Source: Oscillospiraceae bacterium (GTDB taxonomy: Bacteria > Bacillota_A > Clostridia > Oscillospirales > Oscillospiraceae). From it: a DNA stretch of 6,561 nucleotides. The stretch covers positions 1 to 6,561 of the forward strand of contig JAFQPT010000265.1 in assembly GCA_017411665.1 (NCBI GenBank), written 5' to 3'. The position numbers and the translations under genes were made by a program. Under the pieces are notes generated by a model. The model made no database searches. It was not told the origin of the DNA and saw only the letters and a list, made by a program, of their open reading frames with translations. Every line of letters begins with the position of its first letter. The first letter of the stretch is position 1. This document shows, piece after piece, positions 1-5,523 of this stretch.

Positions 1-1
1 A

Positions 2-517
2 CAGGCAGGGGCACTGTACTCCACAGTGGGGCAGGCCAAAACCGAGGTCATGGCGCGGCGGCTGCTGGATATCAATCCCAATCTCAAGCTCCACAGCATT
101 TGCGGTCGGTATGTGCCCGAGGAGCGGGAACGCTTCTTTGGGGAGTTTGATTATATTGCCGATGCCATTGATTCCGTCACCTCCAAGGTGGATCTGATCG
201 TGACGGCTGTGGAACGGGAGATTCCGATTCTGTCCTCCATGGGTACCGGCAACAAGCTGGATGCCTCCAAGCTGCAGCTGACGGACCTGTCCAAAACCAG
301 CGGCTGCCCATTGGCGCGGGTCATGCGACGTGAGCTGAAGAAGCACGGCATTACCCATCTGGATGTGATGTTCAGTACGGAGGAGCCGATCAAGCCCCGC
401 GAGCTGGAAGTGCTGCCCGAGGGCAAGCGCAGTGTACCCGGGTCTGTGATGTGGGTACCTGCGGTAGCGGGTCTGCGCATGGCGCAGCATATTGTGTTGA
501 AGCTGATTGAAGCATAA
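2..517 (+). CDS. tcdA: tRNA threonylcarbamoyladenosine dehydratase, 3' part only (TcdA/CsdL, E1-like ThiF/MoeB family)
   Basis: The frame is open from the left edge (QAGALYSTVGQAK...) to TAA at 515-517, so 171 C-terminal residues are visible of a family usually about 240-270 residues long; the Gly-rich ATP site and the N-terminal Arg/Asn motif lie outside. Seen: the stretch DYIADAIDSVTSKVDLI, which is the conserved Asp-Ala-Ile-Asp region of E1-type adenylating enzymes, followed by SSMGTGNKLDASKLQ and KTSGCPLARVMRRELKK, the C-terminal signature that separates TcdA from ThiF and MoeB. Family knowledge: TcdA is an ATP-dependent cytosolic enzyme that dehydrates t6A at position 37 of ANN-decoding tRNAs to cyclic t6A, which strengthens decoding. 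The internal ATG at 26 is not the start because homology runs through it. The gene ends in a strong terminator and shows no link to its convergent neighbour. ThiF or MoeB are less likely because of the C-terminal signature. Confidence 0.92.
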   Translation, partial: QAGALYSTVGQAKTEVMARRLLDINPNLKLHSICGRYVPEERERFFGEFDYIADAIDSVTSKVDLIVTAVEREIPILSSMGTGNKLDASKLQLTDLSKTSGCPLARVMRRELKKHGITHLDVMFSTEEPIKPRELEVLPEGKRSVPGSVMWVPAVAGLRMAQHIVLKLIEA

Positions 518-555
518 AAAGAGCGTGTATCCCACGGGATACGCGCTCTTTTTTT
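516..555. terminator. Bidirectional intrinsic terminator between tcdA and the MATE gene
   Basis: The left arm GAGCGTGTATCC at 521-532 pairs with GGATACGCGCTC at 537-548, giving 12 pairs with one G-U, and a 4-base loop. Seven T follow on the + strand (549-555) and five A precede (516-520), so the hairpin has a U-tract in both directions. It starts right at the tcdA stop codon and overlaps the last codon of the convergent MATE gene, so it can end both transcripts. Confidence 0.9.
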
Positions 556-1903
556 ATAATGTTTCCATGTGTTTGTACACCGTCAGCCGCATGGTCAGAA
601 AGCTTGCCATGCCACCCAGTACGTTGGAAACGGGCTCTGCAAGAAAGACACCCATGACGCCAAAGCCCAGCCGTGGCAGCAGCAGGGTCAGCGGGACGAC
701 GATGACCACCTTGCGCAGCAGGGAGAAGAAAATGGCGTGCTTGGCATCCCCAAGTGAGGTGAAGGCGGATTGCCCCGCAAACTGCAGCGCCATAAACACA
801 AAGCCGAAGAAGTAAATTTTCAGCATTTCAATGCCCGCCTCCATCATGACAAGGTCATCGGAAAACAGCAGGAAGAAGAATTTCGGGAAGGTGACCACCA
901 CGCACCATGCCAGCAGGGTGTAGGTGAAGCCTGCGACGGTATTGAAGCGGATGGCGGCACGGGTGCGGTCAAACTGCTTTGCACCGAAATTGAAGCTGAT
1001 GACGGGCTGTGCGCCGTTGATGATACCGCTGACGGGCAGCATGAATATCTCGCGGACGGAATTGCATACGGTCATAATTCCCACAAACAGGTCACCGCCA
1101 TAGCTTTGCAGGGTGGAATTGCAGGCAATCTGTACCAGAAAGTTGGTGCCCTGCGCGATGAAATTGGCAGTGCCCAGCTTGAAAATACTCTTTGTGATAT
1201 CGCGGTCTATCCGAATGTGTTCCTTCCGCAGCGGGATTTCGGGGGTATTGCCGCACAAAAAGCGCAGTACCCACAATGCGGACACCGCCTGACTGAATAC
1301 GGTTGCCAATGCTGCACCTGCTACACCCATATCCAGCAGAAAGATGAAAATCGGGTCGAGAATGAGGTTGATGACCGCACCGATGATGGTGGAGAGCATG
1401 CCGATTTTCGGGTAGCCCTGTGCATTGATATACCCGTTGAGGCCTGTGGCGGTCATGGAGAAGAAGGTGCCCAGCAGGTAAATGCGCAGATATTCTCTTG
1501 CATATTCGTAGGAGCTCTCACCGGCACCGAAGGCAAAGAGAATGGGACGTATAAACAGATAGCCGATGATGGTCAGGATTCCTGCGGCTATGAGCAGCAG
1601 AGCATAGGAATTGCCGAGAATTTTGCCTGCCCGTTTCGGGTATCCTGCACCCCGTGCAATGGAAAACAAGGGAACACCACCCATACCGAACAGTGCAGTA
1701 AAGGCCATAATCAGTGTGATAACAGGCAGGGTCAGACCCACCCCTGTTAAAGCAATGCTGCTGCCGTCGCCCATATGACCGATGTAGATGCGGTCAATGA
1801 TGTTGTACAGCAGCTGCACCAACTGCGCCACCGTCAAGGGGACGGCCTGCGCCACGATGCACTTCCACACGGGGCCTTCCGCAAAATTGATGGTTTTGTT
1901 CAT
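554..1903 (-). CDS. MATE-family multidrug/cation antiporter
   Basis: A 449-residue polytopic membrane protein, the usual MATE length of about 450 with 12 expected helices. The N-terminal half has VPLTVAQLVQLLYNIIDRIYIG (residues 21-42), with the TM1 aspartate at residue 37 that is conserved in many MATE proteins, and FGMGGVPLFSIARGAG (72-87). The second half repeats the fold and carries INGAQPVISFNFGA, typical of the MepA/DinF-like branch. Family knowledge: these proteins expel drugs, dyes or metabolites using a Na+ or H+ gradient; the substrate cannot be read from sequence. The start at 1903 is chosen because AGGAGGTG lies about 5 bases upstream and homology begins there; the same frame runs on to 1990 but that extension crosses the promoter and is not protein-like. 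It follows the XRE gene on the same strand but is separated from it by a terminator and has its own promoter, so co-transcription would need read-through. Confidence 0.93.
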   Translation of the reverse strand: MNKTINFAEGPVWKCIVAQAVPLTVAQLVQLLYNIIDRIYIGHMGDGSSIALTGVGLTLPVITLIMAFTALFGMGGVPLFSIARGAGYPKRAGKILGNSYALLLIAAGILTIIGYLFIRPILFAFGAGESSYEYAREYLRIYLLGTFFSMTATGLNGYINAQGYPKIGMLSTIIGAVINLILDPIFIFLLDMGVAGAALATVFSQAVSALWVLRFLCGNTPEIPLRKEHIRIDRDITKSIFKLGTANFIAQGTNFLVQIACNSTLQSYGGDLFVGIMTVCNSVREIFMLPVSGIINGAQPVISFNFGAKQFDRTRAAIRFNTVAGFTYTLLAWCVVVTFPKFFFLLFSDDLVMMEAGIEMLKIYFFGFVFMALQFAGQSAFTSLGDAKHAIFFSLLRKVVIVVPLTLLLPRLGFGVMGVFLAEPVSNVLGGMASFLTMRLTVYKHMETL

Positions 1904-1939
1904 CGCCGCACCTCCTGTCCGATGGGTCTGCACGAGTGT

Positions 1940-1967
1940 ATTATAGCACTTTGGCGGCGGACTGCAA
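1940..1967 (-). promoter_or_regulatory. Sigma-A-type promoter of the MATE gene
   Basis: Reading the - strand, TTGCAG (1962-1967) and a perfect TATAAT (1940-1945) are 16 bases apart. Transcription would begin near 1933, giving a leader of about 30 bases that includes the AGGAGGTG ribosome binding site. The -35 box lies only three bases past the U-tract of the upstream terminator, a very tight packing of two units. Confidence 0.7.
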
Positions 1968-1970
1968 TGC

Positions 1971-2007
1971 AAAAAACTCTCCCGTACCACCGTAGGTACG
2001 GGAGAGT
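1971..2007 (-). terminator. Intrinsic terminator of the XRE regulator gene
   Basis: The arms ACTCTCCCGTACC (1976-1988) and GGTACGGGAGAGT (1995-2007) form a perfect 13-bp stem with a 6-base loop. On the - strand the hairpin is followed by six U (complement of 1971-1976; the last A is shared with the stem). It begins five bases after the XRE stop codon at 2012-2014. The + strand side lacks a clean T-run, so it acts mainly on - strand transcripts. Confidence 0.92.
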
Positions 2008-2011
2008 CTGC

Positions 2012-2587
2012 TTATTTTGTCAGAAATGCATAGACTGCACCAAGTGCGGCTCCCACCAAAGCAGAGAGCACAACCAGCAATACTTTCTGATAGGGGCGTT
2101 TGCCGCGCTCTTCTGCGGATTCCAGCTCATCCAATCGTTTTCCGTCCATAAAGGCGGTGATTTCTTTGTAGCTTTGGATATCATGCAGCTTCTTCAGTTT
2201 TTCCACATGAAAAGCGTACAAAAATGCTGTCAGAGCGACAATCAGCCATGTAACAAGTCCGAGTTCTTTGAAGAAATAACAAAGCGGAATGGCACTGAAT
2301 ACCATTGCGGCGTAGAGCATGCCGAGGATGTTGCTTGCTTTTTTGAATTCTCTGACATCCTTTTTGTTGATTTGTTCTTTCATTTTTTGAATGTCTCCTT
2401 TCACCAGTTCATCCAGAGAGACATGGAACAACTCGGCCAGCCGCAGCAGACTGTTGATGTCGGGGTAGGTTTTGCCTGTTTCCCAGTTGGACAGAGTCTG
2501 GCGGGTGACATACACCCGGGCAGCCAGCTCCTCCTGAGACAGACCCTGTGCGATTCTGTGCAGTTTGATTTGATTTCCGATTTCCAT
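2012..2587 (-). CDS. XRE-family transcriptional regulator with C-terminal membrane helices
   Basis: A 191-residue protein. Residues 6-60 are a Cro/C1-type helix-turn-helix: IKLHRIAQGLSQEELAARV, then VTRQTLSNWETGKTYPD with the recognition helix at about 28-37, then INSLLRLAELFHVSLDEL. After a charged linker come hydrophobic stretches at about 86-106, 109-126 and 168-189, suggesting three membrane helices with a charged segment of about 40 residues between the second and third. The start at 2587 is set by GGAGGG nine to ten bases upstream and by the normal HTH N-terminus; an in-frame extension to 2656 lies in the leader and operator region. Family knowledge: Firmicutes carry many such HTH-plus-membrane proteins, often acting on nearby transporter or stress genes; their ligands are mostly unknown. 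It is divergent from a TauE-type transporter and upstream of a MATE pump, so either may be its target. Autoregulation is inferred from dyads in its leader. Confidence 0.88.
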   Translation of the reverse strand: MEIGNQIKLHRIAQGLSQEELAARVYVTRQTLSNWETGKTYPDINSLLRLAELFHVSLDELVKGDIQKMKEQINKKDVREFKKASNILGMLYAAMVFSAIPLCYFFKELGLVTWLIVALTAFLYAFHVEKLKKLHDIQSYKEITAFMDGKRLDELESAEERGKRPYQKVLLVVLSALVGAALGAVYAFLTK

Positions 2588-2624
2588 GTATGGATCCCTC
2601 CTTGCTTCCCAGTGTACCGAACAG

Positions 2625-2655
2625 AGACATTTTTGTCTGTCAAAAGCCTTTGACA
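2625..2655. promoter_or_regulatory. Two adjoining dyads, candidate operator in the XRE leader
   Basis: TGTCAAA (2638-2644) and TTTGACA (2649-2655) form a perfect 7-bp inverted repeat around a 4-base spacer. Directly next to it AGACA (2625-2629) and TGTCT (2634-2638) form a 5-bp dyad around four T. Both lie just downstream of the predicted start of XRE transcription (about 2655), where a bound dimer would block the promoter. XRE repressors usually bind such dyads near their own gene, so the XRE protein is the first candidate ligand; that link is inference. Confidence 0.5.
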
Positions 2656-2661
2656 TGGGCT

Positions 2662-2690
2662 ATTTTATGATGAATGAAAGAATTTGACAA
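2662..2690 (-). promoter_or_regulatory. Predicted promoter of the XRE gene
   Basis: On the - strand TTGTCA (2685-2690) and TAAAAT (2662-2667) are 17 bases apart, each one mismatch from consensus. The start would fall near 2655, giving a leader of about 68 bases. The -35 box overlaps that of the divergent promoter by five bases, so two polymerases could hardly bind at once. Confidence 0.55.
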
Positions 2691-2711
2691 GATGAAAGAT
2701 TACGGTATAAT
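2684..2711 (+). promoter_or_regulatory. Consensus promoter of the TauE/SafE-family gene
   Basis: A perfect TTGACA (2684-2689) and a perfect TATAAT (2706-2711) are spaced by 16 bases. Transcription would start near 2718, about 32 bases before the chosen ATG at 2750. A perfect match on both boxes predicts a strong promoter unless repressed, which fits a nearby regulator gene. Confidence 0.8.
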
Positions 2712-2749
2712 GATGCTGTTATGGATTTGATACAATGGAGTGTGAATAT

Positions 2750-3463
2750 ATGATTTGGATCGTCATTTTAATGGCCTTTCTGGGGGGTATGGTGCAGGGT
2801 ATCACAGGCTTTGGCGGCGGCATCGTCATGATGATGGTGTTTCCTATGGTGTTTCCGCTGACACAGGCAGCGGGGCTGAACGGGGCAATTCTGGTGTTTT
2901 TGAATGCCACGATGGTGTATGTGTACCGTAAGCATATCAAACTCAAAATGGTGCTGCCCGTATTTCTGTTCAGCATCATTGTGTCCAGCATTACCATCAA
3001 GGTGGCTGCAGGAGCAAGTCCCATCATCGTGAAGAAGCTGTTCGGCGGATTTTTGCTGCTGCTGAGTATCTACTATCTGTTCATCAAGAAGGACGGCAGA
3101 CCCGACCCCATGAATCTGTTTGTGTCTTTGCTGTTTCTGACCATCTCCGCGGTGTGTGATGGGCTGTTTGCTGTTTGTGGGCCCATGCTGGTGATTTACT
3201 TCCTTGCCCGCTGCGAGGAACGCTATGAATATCTGGCGAACTTGACCACAAGCTTCCTGCTGCTGGGTGGATACAACACCTGCTTCCGTATTTATTCGGG
3301 GATTTTGCAGCCGGAACAGTTTCCCACCATTCTCTGCGGCGGCATTGCCATTATCGCAGGTGGTCTGTTGGCAAAGAAAATTGCGGACAAACTGAATGCA
3401 CAGCTGCTGACCAAAGCGATTTACATCATGATTTTTGTCAGCGGTGTCAGCAATCTGCTGTGA
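2750..3463 (+). CDS. TauE/SafE-family (DUF81) membrane transporter
   Basis: A 237-residue, strongly hydrophobic protein of usual length for the family, with about seven to eight membrane helices in two related halves. The N-terminal motif GGMVQGITGFGGGIV (residues 12-26) is the family signature, and the second half has the matching segment VCDGLFAVCGPMLVIYFL (135-152). Family knowledge: members export sulfite, sulfoacetate or other small sulfur-containing or organic anions; most have no tested substrate, so none is assigned here. ATG at 2750 is preferred over the in-frame ATG at 2735, because GGAG at 2737-2740 sits nine bases upstream of 2750 whereas 2735 has only a poor site and would leave a leader of about 17 bases. 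The gene stands alone: a consensus promoter lies upstream and a terminator directly downstream. It is divergent from the XRE gene and shares its control region, so regulation by that protein is plausible. Confidence 0.88.
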   Translation: MIWIVILMAFLGGMVQGITGFGGGIVMMMVFPMVFPLTQAAGLNGAILVFLNATMVYVYRKHIKLKMVLPVFLFSIIVSSITIKVAAGASPIIVKKLFGGFLLLLSIYYLFIKKDGRPDPMNLFVSLLFLTISAVCDGLFAVCGPMLVIYFLARCEERYEYLANLTTSFLLLGGYNTCFRIYSGILQPEQFPTILCGGIAIIAGGLLAKKIADKLNAQLLTKAIYIMIFVSGVSNLL

Positions 3464-3468
3464 TACAT

Positions 3469-3501
3469 AAAAAAGGCTCCCTCTGATGAGGGAGCCTTTT
3501 T
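3469..3501. terminator. Bidirectional intrinsic terminator between the TauE-family gene and glucokinase
   Basis: GGCTCCCTC (3475-3483) pairs perfectly with GAGGGAGCC (3488-3496) around the loop TGAT. Six A precede (3469-3474) and five T follow (3497-3501), so both directions have a U-tract. It lies five bases after the transporter stop and 13 bases after the glucokinase stop on the other strand, and serves both convergent genes. Confidence 0.93.
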
Positions 3502-3514
3502 ACATTATATTCGA

Positions 3515-4459
3515 TTATTCCAGAACCATTCTTGCGCAGCCGTAGATGCCTGCATCATTGCCCAGCTGAGCGATGGAGGCGGTGGTGCCTGTGGAAACAT
3601 GGAAGGCATACTTGCGGTAGTACTTCATGATGGGCTCGACGATGATGTCGCCTGCACGGCTCATGCCGCCGCCGATGATGAAGACGTCGGGGTCTACGGT
3701 GCAGGACACGAAGCTCAGTGCTCTGCCCAGATATTCGCCAAAGCGGTCGAGAATTTCCAGTGCCATGGGCTCACCGTTACGGCCCAAATCGCAGATATCC
3801 TTGGAGGTGAAGGTGTCCATGCTGCGCAGGGCAGAGGGAGTATCACATTCATCCAGCATAATCTTTGCCAGACGGACGATGCCGTTTGCGGAGGCATACT
3901 GTTCCAGACAGCCGTATTTGCCGCAGTTGCATGCGACCGTTTCATTGGGATTTACGGTGATGTGGCCCAATTCGCCTGCACCGCCGTTTTTGCCTGCCAC
4001 GATTTTGCCGTCAACGATGACACCGCCGCCGACACCTGTACCCAGTGTGAACATAACGGCACTGTCGAAGCCCGTGCCGCCGCCCATCCACAGCTCGCCG
4101 AGGGTCGCGACGTTTGCGTCGTTGCCTGCAGCCACGTTTGGGATTTCGGGAATCAGCTCATTCATGCGCTGCTTGACGTTGAATACGCCCCAGCCCAGAT
4201 TGATGCATTTATGTACGGTGTATTCGGCGTCTACGGGACCGGGGACACCGATGCCGATGCCTTCCACGGCATCAGCGGAAATGTTCTTTTCGCTCATTTT
4301 TGCCAGAATGGACGCTGCTACGTCGGGCAGTACTGCACTGCCGCCGTTTGCGGTGACGGTGGGGATTTCCCACTTGTCCAGCAGAGTGCCGTCTGTGGAA
4401 AACAGACCCAGCTTTACGGTGGTGCCGCCGATGTCAACACCGAATACATAAGGTTTCAT
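3515..4459 (-). CDS. glk: ROK-family glucokinase
   Basis: A 314-residue cytosolic sugar kinase, normal length for ROK glucokinases, phosphorylating glucose at C6 with ATP to feed glycolysis. Seen: phosphate loop DIGGTTVKLG (residues 9-18); GIGVPGPVD (69-77); AGNDANVA (111-118) with D114 as expected catalytic base; second phosphate motif LGTGVGGGV (139-147); AGELGH (161-166) with sugar-binding E163 and H166; and the ROK zinc motif CNCGKYGCLEQY with C177, C179, C184, completed by H166. No HTH precedes the kinase domain, so it is an enzyme and not a ROK repressor (NagC/XylR type). ATG at 4459 is chosen: AGGAGA lies nine bases upstream, while the in-frame ATG at 4468 abuts that site. Fructokinase or N-acetylmannosamine kinase activity cannot be fully excluded. 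It lies 70 bases after the FliB-like gene on the same strand, with no convincing terminator between, and has its own predicted promoter. Confidence 0.92.
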   Translation of the reverse strand: MKPYVFGVDIGGTTVKLGLFSTDGTLLDKWEIPTVTANGGSAVLPDVAASILAKMSEKNISADAVEGIGIGVPGPVDAEYTVHKCINLGWGVFNVKQRMNELIPEIPNVAAGNDANVATLGELWMGGGTGFDSAVMFTLGTGVGGGVIVDGKIVAGKNGGAGELGHITVNPNETVACNCGKYGCLEQYASANGIVRLAKIMLDECDTPSALRSMDTFTSKDICDLGRNGEPMALEILDRFGEYLGRALSFVSCTVDPDVFIIGGGMSRAGDIIVEPIMKYYRKYAFHVSTGTTASIAQLGNDAGIYGCARMVLE

Positions 4460-4504
4460 ATGGTTCATTCTCCTTTTGTAATGATAGGAACATTGCTTGC
4501 TTGT

Positions 4505-4533
4505 ATTTTAGAAGATTGTGACAAAAATGTCAG
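4505..4533 (-). promoter_or_regulatory. Predicted glucokinase promoter with an embedded dyad
   Basis: On the - strand CTGACA (4528-4533) and TAAAAT (4505-4510) are 17 bases apart, placing the start near 4498 and giving a leader of about 40 bases. The -35 box overlaps the stop codon of the upstream gene. The dyad TGACA-TTTT-TGTCA (4519-4532) begins in the -35 box and extends into the spacer, a position where a bound protein would block transcription. Confidence 0.55.
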
Positions 4534-5477
4534 TCGGAAGCGGGACAATCGCTGTCTGCCGCAAGCAAAGCGAACAGGGCATCGGGATTTTCGTCGGAGT
4601 ATTCGATTTCACCCGAATACATGCGTACAAACTCCAGTAAGTCCGCAAAATCCGTATCCTCCTTTGCCTCACACAGCCACATGAGCATCTGCACGCTCAA
4701 TACCGCAAAGGCGACCTTGCTTTCCAGGTCTCCGTCGTATAAAGCAGTAGGGCAGTGGCGGTACAGGAAGTAGACCAGCAGCTGCTCGAAAGCGTTTTCC
4801 CAGAGGGGAAACTGCTTGGGTACAAACGCTTGTTTTAGGGTTTCCAGTGCCGCAGTCCATCCCTCATCCAGTCGTTCCAGGCCCATGTATGCCTCTGCCC
4901 AGTAGAGAGGATTTTCCTTTGGCAGGGGAAATCCGAAATAATCCGACAGATTCTCCATGCGTTCCTTAATTGTGAAGGTTCTGTCCTGTGCGATTGCAAT
5001 GGCGTTGCGGCGCATGGCATAGAGATAGGCTTCGTCTTCCTCGGGCTGCGTGTCCTCACCGTCATCCTCTATGCAAATCAGCTGCACAGGCGTTGCTGTC
5101 GTCAAAATCAGTCGTGCGGCTTCCTCGCAGCTCAGTCCCAATCCTATCTCCGTGCGGTCGGAGAATTCATTGCAAAATCGAGGGTGCATGTCGCAGATGC
5201 CGCACAGGGCCTCTTCTCCCAGACCAATGATGAGGTCGCAGAGGTTGTCGCTGTTGAGGAAGGGGCAGCGGTCGTGGTCGCCCAGAATAAAGTGCGGTGT
5301 TTCGCTGTTCCAATCGATATTTGCCTGCAGCCGCGCACCGAGGTCACCGCCCACACTGCGATAGAGTTCCGGTGTGTCTTCGTCTATGTCGATTTCCCAT
5401 CCGATGCAGCAGCTGTGCCGACAGGCACCTGCAATGCAGCGGAATCGGGGATAGTAGTCGGGTACAATCTGTTTCAT
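4530..5477 (-). CDS. FliB-like cysteine-rich protein (flagellin lysine-N-methylase family)
   Basis: A 315-residue soluble protein with ten of its cysteines in the first 120 residues. Seen: VPDYYPRFRCIAGACRHSCC (5-24) with C14, C19, C23, C24; CPFLNSDNLCDL (71-82); LCGICDMHPRFC (91-102); and C117. This pattern, a C-x4-C-x3-CC cluster followed by CPFL..LC and C-x2-C..HPR, matches the family annotated as flagellin lysine-N-methylase FliB in Clostridia. The C-terminal two thirds have no motif I recognise. Family knowledge: Salmonella FliB (about 400 residues) methylates surface lysines of flagellin; the cysteines suggest bound metal. This copy is shorter, and no flagellar gene is visible, so the substrate here is open. 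ATG at 5477 is chosen with AAGGTG about six bases upstream; an in-frame GTG at 5486 overlaps that site. It starts 18 bases after the flippase stop codon, which suggests an operon, though a promoter sits at the junction. Confidence 0.72.
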   Translation of the reverse strand: MKQIVPDYYPRFRCIAGACRHSCCIGWEIDIDEDTPELYRSVGGDLGARLQANIDWNSETPHFILGDHDRCPFLNSDNLCDLIIGLGEEALCGICDMHPRFCNEFSDRTEIGLGLSCEEAARLILTTATPVQLICIEDDGEDTQPEEDEAYLYAMRRNAIAIAQDRTFTIKERMENLSDYFGFPLPKENPLYWAEAYMGLERLDEGWTAALETLKQAFVPKQFPLWENAFEQLLVYFLYRHCPTALYDGDLESKVAFAVLSVQMLMWLCEAKEDTDFADLLEFVRMYSGEIEYSDENPDALFALLAADSDCPASD

Positions 5478-5494
5478 TTTAATCACCTTTGTCC

Positions 5495-5523
5495 ATTATA
5501 CCTGTTGTGAGGCTGTTTGACAA
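5495..5523 (-). promoter_or_regulatory. Promoter of the FliB-like gene inside the end of the flippase gene
   Basis: On the - strand TTGTCA (5518-5523) and a perfect TATAAT (5495-5500) are 17 bases apart. The -35 box lies in the last codons of the flippase and the -10 box contains its TAA stop. Transcription would start near 5488, leaving a leader of only about 11 bases that still holds AAGGTG. This allows independent expression of the FliB-like gene. Confidence 0.6.

Noticed and set aside
770..1750. A 326-residue open frame on the + strand opposite the MATE gene
   Set aside because: It lies wholly antisense to a well-supported membrane protein gene, has low-complexity composition rich in Gly, Cys, Gln and Asp, has no recognisable domain, and arises from G/C-rich third codon positions.
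554..1903. MATE and SpoVB-like genes as a duplicated pair, since both belong to the MOP superfamily
   Set aside because: The sequences show different family signatures and no recent similarity; two members in one window is likely coincidence.
1904..1990. N-terminal extension of the MATE protein to 1990
   Set aside because: It would read through the promoter and the upstream terminator stem; the strong AGGAGGTG site fixes the start at 1903.
1775..2653. A 292-residue + strand open frame spanning the MATE promoter and the XRE gene
   Set aside because: It runs through a terminator, a promoter and the antisense of a clear HTH protein; its Phe/Gln/His-rich sequence is typical of the reverse complement of such genes.
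2625..2655. The dyads read as a riboswitch or attenuator in the XRE leader
   Set aside because: The leader is only about 68 bases, there is no T-tract after either stem and no known riboswitch core; the short arms fit a protein operator better.
2588..2656. N-terminal extension of the XRE protein to 2656
   Set aside because: The extension overlaps the dyads and the leader, and a good ribosome binding site sits just before the ATG at 2587, where HTH homology begins.
2735..2749. Upstream ATG at 2735 as the start of the TauE-family gene
   Set aside because: Its bases supply the GGAG ribosome binding site for the ATG at 2750, and it has no good site of its own.
3599..4684. Long + strand open frames (361 and 274 residues) opposite the glucokinase gene
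   Set aside because: Antisense to an unmistakable ROK kinase, with shadow-like composition and no family resemblance; the 361-residue frame also crosses the glucokinase promoter.
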